Shown: positions 43,205 to 52,039, numbered from the stretch's first letter. The stretch is DNA of 64,000 bases from Planctomycetota bacterium (GCA_002686265.1 NZBA01000026.1:42344-106343), one strand, 5' to 3'. Made by a program: numbers and translations. Notes: a model not told the origin generated them from the sequence alone.

Positions 43205-44782
43205 TTGTTCGAGACCCTCACCCAGCGCCTGACCGCCTCCTTCTCCGCCCTGCGCGGGGGAAAGAGCCTCTCCGAGGAGCAGCTCGACCTCGGGCTCGCG
43301 GAGGTCCGCCGCGCTCTCTTGGAGGCCGACGTCCACATTCAGGTCACGCGCCGTCTGACCGCCTCCGTGCGCGATCGCCTGGTGGGGGAGGAGCGCGTGG
43401 CGGGAGTCGATCCCTCGCAGCAATTCGCGCACGCCTTCCACGCCGAGTTGGTCGAGATCATGGGCCCCGAGGACGCCCGGCTGTCCTTCGCCAAGAGTGG
43501 CCCGACGGTGATCTTGATGGCGGGCCTGCAGGGCGCCGGCAAGACCACTACCTGCGCCAAGCTCGCGCGCTGGCTGCGCGACGAGCACCAGAGGCGCCCC
43601 CTGATGGTGGCGGCAGACGTCAAGCGCCCCGCCGCCGTGGAGCAGCTGCAGATCCTCGGCCGCAAGATCGACGTGCCCGTCTTCCACCTAGAGGGCGCTA
43701 CGCCCCCCGACGTCTGCCGGGCCGGCGTCGAGCACGCTCGGGCGATCAGCGCGGACGTCGTGCTGCTCGACACCGCCGGCCGTCTGCACGTCGACGATGA
43801 CCTGATGGCCGAAGTGGCCGAGATAGCCCGTGTCACCAAGCCCGACGACCAGGTCCTGGTCGTCGACGCGATGACTGGTCAGGACGCGGTCTCCTCGGCA
43901 GGCGCCTTCCACTCCCGGCTGGAGCTCACCGGCGTCGTGCTGACCAAGCTCGACGGCGATGCGCGCGGCGGCGCCGCCTTGAGCCTCAAGGCCGTCACCG
44001 GCTGCCCGATCCTCTTCATCGGCACGGGCGAGAAGATCGAGGATATCGACGCCTTCCACCCCGACCGCATGGCCGGGCGCATCCTCGGCATGGGTGACGT
44101 GGTGGGCCTGGTCGAGAAGGCCCAGGAGCAGATCACCGAGAAGGAAGCTCAGGTCTCCTTCGAGCGCATGGTGATGGGCAGCTTCACCCTCGAGGACATG
44201 CTCTCCCAGCTGCGCATGATCCGCAGGATGGGGCCGATGAAGAAGGTCCTGGGGATGATGCCGGGGATGTCAGGCCAGCTCGATCAGCTCGACGTCGACG
44301 ACGGCCAGATGAACCGTCTCGAGGCGCTCTTCACCTCGATGACTCCCCGCGAGCGCGTGCAGCCGGACGTGATCGACATGAGTCGCCGGCGGCGCATCGC
44401 GCGCGGGGCGGGTCAGGACGTGGGGGCGATCAACGACCTGTTGAAGCGCTTCCGGGGTATGAAGAAGATGATGAAGCAGATGGGGAAGCTGGGCCTGGGC
44501 TCGAAGATGGGCGCCGGCGCCAAGCGCGATACCCTGCGCGACCTCTCTCCCAGCGGGGAGCTGGCAGGCGGCGGTGGCGGCGGTGGCCTGTTGGGCGGCC
44601 TGGGCGGCCTGTTCGGGGGCGGGGGAGGCAGCCCGGGAGCCGCCGGGTCCGGCGAACTGGCGGAGGCCCTGGGCGGCGGCGGCGCCCGACCGATGGGCTC
44701 CTCCGCGACCCGCAAGAGCGCCCCCAAGCGCCGCAAGAGGGACCGCCGCTCCCGCAAGGGGCGCAAGGGCAAGCGGAAATAG
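43205..44782 (+). CDS. ffh: signal recognition particle protein Ffh (SRP54)
   Basis: A 525-residue GTPase that, with 4.5S RNA, targets ribosomes with nascent membrane proteins. N domain (1-90), G domain with P-loop GLQGAGKTTTCAKLA (about 110-124), DTAGRLH (about 190) and TKLDGDARGG (about 246), then the Met-rich M domain (320-450; GMMPGMSGQL, MKKMMKQMGKLG). The C-terminus carries an unusual extra 70 residues: a Gly-rich stretch (GGGGGGGLLGGLGGLFGGGGG) and a very basic tail (RRKRDRRSRKGRKGKRK). TTG start at 43205. The 4.5S RNA gene was not found in the window. Confidence 0.94.
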   Translation: MFETLTQRLTASFSALRGGKSLSEEQLDLGLAEVRRALLEADVHIQVTRRLTASVRDRLVGEERVAGVDPSQQFAHAFHAELVEIMGPEDARLSFAKSGPTVILMAGLQGAGKTTTCAKLARWLRDEHQRRPLMVAADVKRPAAVEQLQILGRKIDVPVFHLEGATPPDVCRAGVEHARAISADVVLLDTAGRLHVDDDLMAEVAEIARVTKPDDQVLVVDAMTGQDAVSSAGAFHSRLELTGVVLTKLDGDARGGAALSLKAVTGCPILFIGTGEKIEDIDAFHPDRMAGRILGMGDVVGLVEKAQEQITEKEAQVSFERMVMGSFTLEDMLSQLRMIRRMGPMKKVLGMMPGMSGQLDQLDVDDGQMNRLEALFTSMTPRERVQPDVIDMSRRRRIARGAGQDVGAINDLLKRFRGMKKMMKQMGKLGLGSKMGAGAKRDTLRDLSPSGELAGGGGGGGLLGGLGGLFGGGGGSPGAAGSGELAEALGGGGARPMGSSATRKSAPKRRKRDRRSRKGRKGKRK

Positions 44783-44787
44783 TCCGT

Positions 44788-44815
44788 CCGCGGCTTGCCC
44801 CGGCGGCCGTTTTTT
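44788..44815 (+). terminator. probable intrinsic terminator of ffh
   Basis: A GC-rich imperfect hairpin (CGGC paired with GCCG, 44791-44794 and 44806-44809) is followed directly by six T residues (44810-44815), 5 bases after the ffh stop. Confidence 0.5.
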
Positions 44816-44920
44816 CGTCTCCTGTGCGGCCCTTGTCCGGGGCCCGGGTTGTCTCGCAGACCCCCGTCGCGCCCACGGACGAGCTCCGCGCCTTCCCGTC
44901 ATCATCGACCGCGCCGTCCT

Positions 44921-44995
44921 CGGCTGCAACTCCTTCGGCTGCAACGCCCTCGGCTGCAACGCCCTCGGCTGCAACGCCCTCGGCTGCAACGCGAT
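44921..44995 (+). repeat. non-coding tandem array, 5 x 15 bp, upstream of rpsP
   Basis: Five direct copies of CGGCTGCAACGCCCT (three perfect, the first and last slightly diverged) end 21 bases before the rpsP ATG, so they lie in the likely leader. No known riboswitch or r-protein operator resembles this. No promoter was recognised between the ffh terminator and rpsP. Confidence 0.85.
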
Positions 44996-45016
44996 CCGCC
45001 ACCACCTCCGTATTCC

Positions 45017-45445
45017 ATGGCAGTAGTCATCCGTCTGAAGCGCACGGGACGCCGAAACCGTCCCTGCTACCGCATCTCCGTCGCCGATCGGCGTTCCCCC
45101 CGCGACGGGAGGACCATCGACCATCTGGGGCTGTACGACCCGATCGCCGGGGATCCCCAGGCGCAGGTGACCCTGGACGTCGAGCGGGCCCGGCACTGGA
45201 TCGGCGTCGGTGCCCAACCCTCGGATACGGTGCGCTCGATCTTCGGTCGCATGGGTGTGTTCGAGGGAACCGAGCCACGCAAGCCGCGCAAGCGGCCGGG
45301 ACGCAAGCAGACGGCCACTAGCCGTCGCCGCAAGGCCCGCAAGGGCGAGCGCGCCGAGCACAAGGTGGCTCGGAGGACCGAACGCGTGGCCGCCCGGCGT
45401 GCCGCCGCGGCGACCGAAGGTGGCGAGGACCAGGGCGAGGAGTGA
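45017..45445 (+). CDS. rpsP: 30S ribosomal protein S16
   Basis: A 142-residue protein. Residues 1-80 are the S16 core (MAVVIRLKRTGRRNRPCYRI, DHLGLYDP, WIGVGAQPSDTVR). The remaining 60 residues are a basic, low-complexity tail (RRKARKGERAEHKVARR... EGGEDQGEE) that makes it longer than the usual 80-90 residue form; such tails occur in high-GC bacteria. ATG at 45017, with no clear Shine-Dalgarno; a 15-bp tandem array lies just upstream. The usual partners rimM, trmD and rplS do not follow. Confidence 0.94.
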   Translation: MAVVIRLKRTGRRNRPCYRISVADRRSPRDGRTIDHLGLYDPIAGDPQAQVTLDVERARHWIGVGAQPSDTVRSIFGRMGVFEGTEPRKPRKRPGRKQTATSRRRKARKGERAEHKVARRTERVAARRAAAATEGGEDQGEE

Positions 45446-45542
45446 CCTGTTCGGTAGGCGCGCCCAACGCGGGATTGCGCGGGCGAGGGTCGAGTCATCT
45501 TTGTGATCCGGACGCAGTCCGGGTGAAGGAACGGGGAGAGGT

Positions 45543-46844
45543 GTGAGCAAGAAGTCGGAACGCCTGGATCGTCTGCTGGGGAAGATCGAACTGTCCACCG
45601 GCGTGCCGGATTCCCTTCCGGAGGGGACCTTGTTCGAGCTCGGCATGCTGCTGGTCTTGCGCCGCGAACTGTCCGCGACGCGAGCGCAGGCCGGCATGGC
45701 GACCCTGAAGGCCACCTTCGATGACTGGAACGAGGCCCGTGTCTCCCAGGTGCAGGAACTGGCCCGCTGTCTGCTCCCCGACGGCTCCGATTCGCCGACG
45801 GCAATAGCGCGGTACGTGCCTGCCGCCTTCGCTCTGAAGGAGTACATGCAAGAGGTCTTCCAGAAGATCCACGGCCTTGATCTGGAGTTCCTGCGCGAGG
45901 ACGAGAACGGCGCAGCGCGTCGCGTGCCTCAGATCACGACCTTGGGCAACTCCCTCGGCAGCGTCCTGCTCTGGTGCGCCTCCGAGGGTGCTCTGCCGGT
46001 GACGACCGCCATCACCCGCACCCTCGACCGATTGGACCTCGTGCCGCGCACGTCGTCGATCTCGAAGCTGCGGGCGAGTGTCGAGCCCTTGGTCGGCTCC
46101 GGAAGCGGGCTGCGGGTGTCGATGGGCTTCGGCCGTATCGCGGATGAGTGGTGCGACCAGCGCAAGCCCCTGTGCTGGGAGTGCGTCTTGGTGGACGACT
46201 GCGCTCACGGCAAGAACGTGCGCGTGGACTGGATGAGGCAGCAAGAACGCCACGCTGCCCACGCCGCCAAGGAGGAAGCCCGACGCCGGGCGACGGAGGA
46301 GCGGGAGAGGGCGCGGCTCGAGAAGGAGGCCGAGCGCGAGCGCAAGCGAGCGGAGGCCGAGGCTCTGCGGGCCGAGCGCGTGGAACAACGTCGCTCGCAG
46401 CTCATCGAACGCAAACAGGCAGCCGCCGCCAAGAAGGCCGCCGCGAAGAAAGCTGCCGCGAAGAAGGCCGCGGCCCAGAAGGCCGCCGCGAAGAAGGCCG
46501 CCGCGAAGAAGGCCGCGGCCCAGAAGGCCGCCGCGAAGAAGGCCGCCGCGAAGAAGGCTGCCGCGAAGAAGGCCGCCGCGAAGAAGGCCGCCGCGAAGAA
46601 GGCTGCGGTGAGGAAGGCCGCCGCGAAGAAGGCGCCGAAGAAGAAGGTCGCAGCGAAGAAGAAACCGGCGACCAAGAGGGTCGCGGCGAAGAAGAAGCCT
46701 GCGACCAGAAAGACCGCCCCGAAGAAGAACACCGCCAAGAAGAAACCCGCGACCAAGAAAGGTGTGGTCAAGCGGAAGTCGGCGGCCAAGAAGAAGAGCG
46801 CCGGACGCGCGAGCGGGACCGGCAAGGCTCCTCGACGGCGTTGA
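45543..46844 (+). CDS. endonuclease III-like [4Fe-4S] protein with histone-H1-like tail, catalytic residues apparently missing
   Basis: A 433-residue two-part protein. Residues 1-225 resemble the HhH-GPD fold of endonuclease III; the cluster-binding spacing C-x6-C-x2-C-x5-C is exact (Cys 204, 211, 214, 220; WCDQRKPLCWECVLVDDC). In the HhH region ITTLGNSLGSVLLWCASEG the catalytic Lys position is Ser or Leu, and the VDTH Asp position is Thr (LPVTTAITRTLDRL). Residues 235-305 are a charged helix; 306-433 are AAAKK and KKPA repeats typical of histone H1-like DNA-binding tails. Likely a structural or damage-recognition DNA-binding protein (inference). GTG at 45543 with GGGGAGAG upstream. Confidence 0.75.
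   Translation: MSKKSERLDRLLGKIELSTGVPDSLPEGTLFELGMLLVLRRELSATRAQAGMATLKATFDDWNEARVSQVQELARCLLPDGSDSPTAIARYVPAAFALKEYMQEVFQKIHGLDLEFLREDENGAARRVPQITTLGNSLGSVLLWCASEGALPVTTAITRTLDRLDLVPRTSSISKLRASVEPLVGSGSGLRVSMGFGRIADEWCDQRKPLCWECVLVDDCAHGKNVRVDWMRQQERHAAHAAKEEARRRATEERERARLEKEAERERKRAEAEALRAERVEQRRSQLIERKQAAAAKKAAAKKAAAKKAAAQKAAAKKAAAKKAAAQKAAAKKAAAKKAAAKKAAAKKAAAKKAAVRKAAAKKAPKKKVAAKKKPATKRVAAKKKPATRKTAPKKNTAKKKPATKKGVVKRKSAAKKKSAGRASGTGKAPRRR
46430..46640 (+). repeat. coding tandem repeats for the AAAKK tail
   Basis: Near-perfect repeats of a 15-bp unit GCCGCCGCGAAGAAG, with GCGGCCCAG variants, encode AAAKK/AAAQK pentads in the histone-like tail. Third array in the window with a 15-bp period. 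Confidence 0.85.
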
Positions 46845-46847
46845 GCG

Positions 46848-47462
46848 GTGGCGTCGCGACTGCTGCTCGCCTCCGCCTCCCCGCGTCGGCGGGTGTTGTT
46901 GGAGCGTGTTGGACTCGAGTTCGAGGGCGAGCCCTCCGAGGTGGACGAGACTCCGCCGCCGGGCATGGAGGCGGAGGGTGTAGCCGTGGTCCTCGCCGAG
47001 CGCAAAGCCGCCGCCGTGGCAGCGCTCCACGTAAACGCGCCGCTGACGGTGATTGGAGCCGATACCATCGTCGCTCTGGCGGGGGACCTTCTCGGCAAGC
47101 CCCGCGATGAGGCCGACTCGCGTCGCATGTTGGAGGCCCTCTCGGGCTCGCGGCACCGGGTCGTGACGGGCGTTTGCGTCATTGACTGCTCCGCGGACGG
47201 GGGCCGGAGGTCGGACTTCGAGCGCACGTGGGTGACCATGCGCGCCCTCTCTCCGGCTGAGATCGAGGCCTACGTCGCCGGCGGCGAGTGGCGGGGCAAG
47301 GCGGGGGGCTACGCCATCCAGGAGAGCGCGGACGCCTTCGTGAGGGGGATCGAGGAGGGCGGCCTCGACAACGTGATCGGCCTTCCCGTGCCCCTCACCC
47401 TGCGCCTGCTCGCGGAGCTCGAAAAGGGACCCGCGGGGGACTCGGGAAGCTTGCCAGGCTGA
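46848..47462 (+). CDS. Maf-family nucleotide pyrophosphatase
   Basis: A 204-residue house-cleaning enzyme that hydrolyses non-canonical or modified nucleoside triphosphates. Motifs: LLLASASPRRRVLLERVG (residues 5-22), AERKAAAVA (about 51-59), the metal-binding Asp of VIGADTIVAL (about 70), LGKP, and GKAGGYAIQ (about 150) with the VIGLPV end. ATP/UTP/CTP specificity cannot be read from the sequence. GTG start at 46848, 3 bases after the previous stop. Confidence 0.9.
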   Translation: MASRLLLASASPRRRVLLERVGLEFEGEPSEVDETPPPGMEAEGVAVVLAERKAAAVAALHVNAPLTVIGADTIVALAGDLLGKPRDEADSRRMLEALSGSRHRVVTGVCVIDCSADGGRRSDFERTWVTMRALSPAEIEAYVAGGEWRGKAGGYAIQESADAFVRGIEEGGLDNVIGLPVPLTLRLLAELEKGPAGDSGSLPG

Positions 47463-47585
47463 TCTTCTCCCGCTACCCTTTGCGGCTCTGCACGCACCCG
47501 CGAGAGGCTTGGGGCCCCGTTTTCGGCCCTCGTTCGCGGCCCCCGGTACCAGCCTCGCGACGAGGCGCGTGAAGGAGCATCCAGC

Positions 47586-47813
47586 ATGAAAGCGGACATT
47601 CATCCCAAGTACATCTCCTGCACCGTCACCTGCGGTTGTGGCAACAGCTTCGAGACACGCGCCACGGTGCCCGTGATGCGCGTCGAGATCTGCGGGTCCT
47701 GCCACCCCTTCTACACGGGCAAGCAGAAATTCGTGGACTCCGCTGGTCGGGTCGACCGCTTCCTGAAACGCTACGGCAAGACCGCCGCCGCCGCGAAGTC
47801 GGACGGCGATTGA
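47586..47813 (+). CDS. rpmE: 50S ribosomal protein L31
   Basis: A 75-residue ribosomal protein of the zinc-containing (C+) form. Start [12 protein letters not shown] is typical; Cys ligands are seen in [11 protein letters not shown] and [14 protein letters not shown]. Short C-terminal extension ([11 protein letters not shown]). ATG at 47586 preceded by GAAGGAGC. Located directly upstream of prfA, a common order in bacteria. Confidence 0.95.
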   Translation: MKADIHPKYISCTVTCGCGNSFETRATVPVMRVEICGSCHPFYTGKQKFVDSAGRVDRFLKRYGKTAAAAKSDGD

Positions 47814-47838
47814 CGGGAGGGCGCGCTAGCGCGCCGCC

Positions 47839-48921
47839 ATGGAACTCGCCCCTGCCATCGTGGCCAAGCTGCGCGAGCGGGCACGGCGCTTCGGGGAGTT
47901 GACCGAGCAGCTGTCGCGCCCCGAGGTAGCCTCGGACGGACGACGCTGCGCGGAAATCGCCGCGCAGCGCGGGCAGCTCGAGTCAGCCGCCCAGCTCTGC
48001 GCCGAGTTCGAGGAGCTCGCGGGTCGGCGCAGGGAGGCCGAGCAGATTCTCTCCGACGCAGAGGCCGAGGAGGATCTCCGAGAGCTCGCTGGCGAGGAGT
48101 TGGCGGGAGTCGCGGAGGCCGAGGCGGACCTGGACGAGCGCGTCAAGTCTACCCTGGTGAGCGACCGCGACGACCTGCGCAAGAAGGTCATCGTCGAGAT
48201 CCGAGCCGGGACCGGCGGAGACGAGGCGACGCTCTTCGCCGCTGATCTGTACCGCATGTACGTGCGCTTCTGTGACACGCGGCGCTGGAAGATCGAGCAG
48301 CTCGAAGTCTCCGCGTCGGAGGTCGGCGGCTTCAAGGAGATCATCTTCAGCGTCACCGGTGAAGGCTCCTGGCGACTCTTGCGCTTCGAGTCGGGCGGCC
48401 ACCGCGTGCAACGCGTTCCGGCCACGGAGTCCCAGGGGCGCATCCACACCTCGGCGGCCACCGTGGCGGTTCTGCCGGAGGCGGAAGAGGCCGAGATCGT
48501 CCTCAAGGACGAGGACCTGCGCATCGACACGATGCGCTCGAGCGGCCCGGGCGGGCAGTCGGTGAACAAGACCAGCTCGGCGGTGCGCATCACCCACCTG
48601 CCGACCGACACGGTCGTGTCTTGCCAGGACGAGAAGTCCCAGCACAAGAACAAGGCCAAGGCCCTGCGCATCCTGAAGTCGCGCTTGCTCGACGAGGAGC
48701 AGAGGCGGCTGCACTCCGAGCGCGCCGAGCAGCGCAAGTCCCAGGTGGGCAGTGGAGACCGCAGCGCCCGCGTGCGGACCTACAACTGGCCTCAGAATCG
48801 AGTCAGCGACCACCGCTTGTCGAGCAACTTCTCCCTCGAGCAGATCGTGGCCGGCAAGTTGGGCGGCCTGGTGGAGGAGCTCGAGGCCATGGATCGCGAG
48901 GAGCGCATTCGCAACTTGTAG
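47839..48921 (+). CDS. prfA: peptide chain release factor 1
   Basis: A 360-residue release factor for UAA and UAG. The tripeptide anticodon is PAT in [20 protein letters not shown] (RF1 type, not the SPF of RF2), and the peptidyl-transfer GGQ is in [17 protein letters not shown] (about residue 234-250). Full length. ATG at 47839, 25 bases after rpmE. RF1 does not read UGA, which is relevant to the TGA-containing peroxiredoxin in this window. Downstream neighbours are a membrane protein and prmC, which methylates the GGQ glutamine. Confidence 0.95.
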   Translation: MELAPAIVAKLRERARRFGELTEQLSRPEVASDGRRCAEIAAQRGQLESAAQLCAEFEELAGRRREAEQILSDAEAEEDLRELAGEELAGVAEAEADLDERVKSTLVSDRDDLRKKVIVEIRAGTGGDEATLFAADLYRMYVRFCDTRRWKIEQLEVSASEVGGFKEIIFSVTGEGSWRLLRFESGGHRVQRVPATESQGRIHTSAATVAVLPEAEEAEIVLKDEDLRIDTMRSSGPGGQSVNKTSSAVRITHLPTDTVVSCQDEKSQHKNKAKALRILKSRLLDEEQRRLHSERAEQRKSQVGSGDRSARVRTYNWPQNRVSDHRLSSNFSLEQIVAGKLGGLVEELEAMDREERIRNL

Positions 48922-48989
48922 CCGGGCTCCTCAGATCGGCTAGAACCCCTGGTTCTTCGCATTCCTATCCCCCTGCGTAACCTGACGCC

Positions 48990-49871
48990 ATGACTGACCA
49001 AGATCCCGCCGCGGCCGACTTCGACGACCTCGAGCCCCTGCCCGTGAGGGAGCCCGAGCCCGCATCCGAGACGGAGTCTGGGATCGAGCCGGCGCCCGAC
49101 GCCGCACCCGCTCCGTCTCCGGTGGCGCCGAACTCGGGCGCCGGGGAGCGCGCCGCCGAGCGCGGCGCCCCCCAGGGCCAGGTCCAAAAGCGCGACCTGG
49201 ACCGCGCGCCTCTCGTCCTGCGCAAGGCGGCGCTGGTGCTGCTGGCCGGCTCGATCCTGCCCTGGGGCAATCCGCTCGCCAGTTGGGGCGGGACGGTCGC
49301 CGAGAAACTGCTCTGCTTCCTGGCCGTCTGGCTCTTCTACCAGAGCCACATCCTCAAGGTAGGCGGTCAGGTCCACGGCCTGGTGAAGAACATCGGCCGC
49401 AAGGGCCCAGGGTCGGTGATGATCCTGGCGGCCGTCGTCGCGGTGATCGGCCTGATCCCCTCGGCCACCCTCGGCGCCGAGGCCCTGACGCTCTTCAAGA
49501 CCTTCACCGAGAAGGCCTTCCTGCTCCTCGCCGGCTACACCTTCGTGCACATCTTCGACTACGAGCACGGCGGCAAGTTCAACCCGATGTTCCCGCTGCT
49601 GTTCTGCTTCGCGGCCGTGGGCGGTTTTCTGTCGGTTTTCACCGTCGTGCCCGCCATGGGCGAGGCGGGACCGCTGGCTTTCGTGGCTCTGATCGGAACG
49701 GTCGCCGTGACCGCGGCGGGCTGCATGGCCGCGTACACGATGATCGTTGCCATGAAGGAGGCCAAGGTTCACGGCGAGGCCAAACGTGCCGCTGCCCTCG
49801 AGGCGCGCAAGGCGGCCCGTGAGGCCCGCGGCAAGAGCGGCGGTGCGGCGGGGAGCGTCCGGCGAAAGTGA
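48990..49871 (+). CDS. integral membrane protein, function unknown
   Basis: A 293-residue protein. The first 70 residues are acidic, Pro/Ala-rich and probably disordered. About six hydrophobic segments follow between residues 76 and 255 (KAALVLLAGSILPWG; LLCFLAVWLFYQ; VMILAAVVAVIGLIP; FLLLAGYTFVHIF; LLFCFAAVGGFLSVF; LIGTVAVTAAGCMAAY), then a basic helical tail. No known domain recognised. The stop overlaps the prmC start by 4 bases, so it is cotranslated with prmC and probably belongs to the rpmE-prfA-prmC operon. Confidence 0.7.
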   Translation: MTDQDPAAADFDDLEPLPVREPEPASETESGIEPAPDAAPAPSPVAPNSGAGERAAERGAPQGQVQKRDLDRAPLVLRKAALVLLAGSILPWGNPLASWGGTVAEKLLCFLAVWLFYQSHILKVGGQVHGLVKNIGRKGPGSVMILAAVVAVIGLIPSATLGAEALTLFKTFTEKAFLLLAGYTFVHIFDYEHGGKFNPMFPLLFCFAAVGGFLSVFTVVPAMGEAGPLAFVALIGTVAVTAAGCMAAYTMIVAMKEAKVHGEAKRAAALEARKAAREARGKSGGAAGSVRRK

Positions 49872-50764
49872 CCCGCACCTCCCGTTCGCCCGTGCCGCGC
49901 ACCCCCGGCGAGATGTTGGCCATGGCTCGCGCGTTCCTGGAGCGCAAGCAGATCGAGGAGGCTCGCCTGGAGGCGGAGCTGCTCGTCGCCCACGCCCTGG
50001 CGACCGACCGCTTGGGGCTGTTCATGCAGCTCGATCGGCCGCTCGATGGGGCGGACGTGGACGCGGCCCGGGATCTGCTGGTACGCCGCGGCCGGCGCGA
50101 GCCGGTGGCCTACATCACCGGCCGGCGCGAGTTCTACGGGCGCTCTTTCGAGGTCGGTCCGGGGGTGTTGATCCCGCGGTCGGAGACTGAGCTTCTGGTG
50201 GACCTGGCGCGCGAGCGCTGCCCCGATCCCGCCGGCCGGCGGGCGGCCGACTTGGGCTGTGGTAGCGGCTGTATCGCGGTGACCTTGGCCTTGGAGCTCC
50301 CCGGCCTGGTGGTCGGGGCCTTCGACTCCTCGGAGGAGGCTCTGGCCTGCACGCGTCGCAACGCCGAGTGTCTGGGAGCGGAGTTGACCTTGACCGGAGG
50401 CGACGGCCTCGCTGGCTTGGAGGCGGCCGTAGTCGCGGACGGTCCTTTCGACCTGCTGCTCAGCAACCCACCCTACGTGCGCCCCGAGGAGCGTGGATCT
50501 CTTGCGCCGGAGGTACGCGACTACGAGCCCGACGAGGCTCTCTTCGCTCCCGCGGGCGATCCGGATCGCTGGGTGCGCGAGCTCGTCGTGCGTGCGCGTT
50601 CTCTCGTGTGCTTCGGCGGCGTGGTGCTGGTGGAGTTGGGAGTCGGGCAGGGGCCGCGCGCCGTAGCCCTTGCCGCGGAGGCAGGCCTGGGGGCCACGCT
50701 ACACCGCGACCTGGCCGGGATCGAGCGGGTGCTCGAGGTCGAGGTGGAGCAGCCCTCGCCCTAG
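49868..50764 (+). CDS. prmC: protein-(glutamine-N5) methyltransferase, release factor-specific
   Basis: A 298-residue enzyme that methylates the Gln of the GGQ motif in RF1 and RF2. N-terminal helical domain with PVAYITGRREFYG (about 77-90) and VLIPRSETELLV, SAM motif DLGCGSGCIAVTL (about 125-137), and the catalytic NPPY motif in LLLSNPPYVRPEE (about 198-210). Start GTG at 49868 overlapping the preceding stop. The genomic pairing with prfA supports the assignment. Confidence 0.93.
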   Translation: MTRTSRSPVPRTPGEMLAMARAFLERKQIEEARLEAELLVAHALATDRLGLFMQLDRPLDGADVDAARDLLVRRGRREPVAYITGRREFYGRSFEVGPGVLIPRSETELLVDLARERCPDPAGRRAADLGCGSGCIAVTLALELPGLVVGAFDSSEEALACTRRNAECLGAELTLTGGDGLAGLEAAVVADGPFDLLLSNPPYVRPEERGSLAPEVRDYEPDEALFAPAGDPDRWVRELVVRARSLVCFGGVVLVELGVGQGPRAVALAAEAGLGATLHRDLAGIERVLEVEVEQPSP

Positions 50765-50801
50765 GCGGGGGACACCGCGGGTGCTGACATCGTCCTAGAG
50801 T

Positions 50802-50820
50802 CCGAGGCTTCCGGCCTCGG
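50802..50820. terminator. possible bidirectional terminator
   Basis: CCGAGGC-TTCCG-GCCTCGG forms a perfect 7-bp stem between the convergent prmC and PilZ genes, four bases from the PilZ stop. No T tract. Confidence 0.35.
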
Positions 50821-50823
50821 CTC

Positions 50824-51216
50824 CTAGGCGGCTCCCGAGGCCGCCACGAAGCTCTCGACGGCGTCGCGGTCGGGCTCGGCGAGATCGCTCAAGAAGAGCG
50901 CAATCTCGTAATGATCGAGGCGGTCGGAGATCTTCTCGCAGCGCACGACGGCGCCCTGGCCGCTCACGTGGCGCACGCCACCCTCGACGGGTAGGTCGAG
51001 CTCGACCGAGAGGACCGTCATCAAGCTCACCGGGCGGTCGAGGAAGAAGCACACACCGGCCCGGCTGACGTCACGCACGCGGGCCTCGAAGCGTCCGTCG
51101 GGCAGGGACAGTTGCAGCGGCCAGTCGGCCCGTGCCCGGGGCCAGCGACGGCGGTCGGAGGGGGGCGAGGCGTCGGTGGCGGAGCGAGCGGCGGTGTCTT
51201 CGGGGGGATGGTCCAC
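50824..51216 (-). CDS. PilZ domain protein
   Basis: A 130-residue protein. The two c-di-GMP-binding motifs of PilZ are present: an Arg-rich RRRWPRARADW (RxxxR type, about residues 22-32) and RDVSRAGVCF (D-x-S-x-x-G, about 47-56), followed by the beta-barrel strands LSVELDLPVEGG and VRCEKI. Likely a small stand-alone c-di-GMP receptor. GTG start at 51216. Repeat element B begins 10 bases upstream of this start codon, so it forms most of the leader or promoter region. Confidence 0.85.
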   Translation of the reverse strand: MDHPPEDTAARSATDASPPSDRRRWPRARADWPLQLSLPDGRFEARVRDVSRAGVCFFLDRPVSLMTVLSVELDLPVEGGVRHVSGQGAVVRCEKISDRLDHYEIALFLSDLAEPDRDAVESFVAASGAA

Positions 51217-51225
51217 GGGCTCATC

Positions 51226-51406
51226 CTAGCAGCCCGGAGGAGGAACGCTCCATGCCGACTTCCGCCCTCTCCGCCCCCGCGGCGCCGGCCCCGGCGATCC
51301 GTGCTCGACGGCCCGACAGGGCCGCCTGCGCCGTCTCGACTTCGCCCTCCCTGCAGCGACGAAGACGGCCTCCTCACGCTACGGCGCTCTTCCTTGCGGT
51401 TGCCAG
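51226..51406. repeat. interspersed MITE-like repeat, copy B
   Basis: About 181 bp. The left end CTAGCAGCCCG is identical to copies A and C; the right end is eroded (CGGTTGCCAG). Shares CGATCCGTGCTCGACGGCCC and a following GCCGCCTGCGCCGTCTCGAC block with copy C; about 32 bp near the right end are missing. Placed between the divergent PilZ and ssb genes in a 334-base non-coding gap; the rest of the gap (51407-51550) holds the ssb leader with a possible TACACT -10 box at 51477-51482. Confidence 0.75.
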
Positions 51407-51550
51407 CTCCCCGCCCCCGCATGCGCCATGACCCAAATCGACCCGCGTACGCGGTGGATTCCGGGCCGCGGCGACCTACACTGGACACTTGAGGACCGAC
51501 GCAACGAGAGAGAGACCAGACCGCCCCGCGGCGGAGAACGAGGACGCGCG

Positions 51551-52039
51551 ATGTCGAGCTACAACCGGGTGATCTTGATGGGGAACCTGACCCGGGACCC
51601 CGAAGTGCGCTACACGCAGAATGACATGGCCATCTGCAAGCTGGGCCTGGCCGTGAACCGGCGCTTCAAGGACGGCCAAACCGGTGAATGGCGCGAGGAG
51701 CCGACTTTCGTCGACATCACGATCTTCGGCAAGCGCGGCGAGGCTTTCGCCAAGTACCACAGCAAGGGTCGTCCCGCGTTCATCGAGGGCTCCCTGCGCT
51801 TCGACTCCTGGGAAGACAAGGAAGGCAACAAGCGTAGCAAGCTGTACGTGGTCGCGGACGAGTGGCAGTTCGTCGGCAGCGGTGGCGGCGGCGGCAACGG
51901 CGACGGAGGAGGCTCGCAGGGCGGCGGATGGTCGGCGGGCGGCACGGGCTCGCCGGACTCGGCCGCGGGCGGCTACGACAGCGCCCCCGGCCGTCAGCCG
52001 GCCGGCGAGCGCGTGGACGTCGACGACACGCCCTTCTAG
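51551..52039 (+). CDS. ssb: single-stranded DNA-binding protein
   Basis: A 162-residue protein. N-terminal OB fold (MSSYNRVILMGNLTRDPEVRY; FVDITIFGKRGEAFAKY; LRFDSWEDKEGNKRSKLYVVADEWQF) covers residues 1-108. A Gly/Ser-rich linker follows and the C-terminus is the acidic tip DVDDTPF, a variant of the usual DDDIPF that binds partner proteins. ATG 51551 is chosen; an earlier in-frame ATG would add 41 residues not seen in SSB. Confidence 0.94.
   Translation: MSSYNRVILMGNLTRDPEVRYTQNDMAICKLGLAVNRRFKDGQTGEWREEPTFVDITIFGKRGEAFAKYHSKGRPAFIEGSLRFDSWEDKEGNKRSKLYVVADEWQFVGSGGGGGNGDGGGSQGGGWSAGGTGSPDSAAGGYDSAPGRQPAGERVDVDDTPF

Noticed and set aside
44783..45016. 4.5S RNA gene next to ffh
   Set aside because: No conserved SRP RNA hairpin was found; the region holds a terminator and a tandem array.
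45495..47705. 736-codon minus-strand frame with Leu/Gly repeats
   Set aside because: Reverse complement of the AAAKK tail, maf and rpmE; the real genes on the plus strand are unmistakable.
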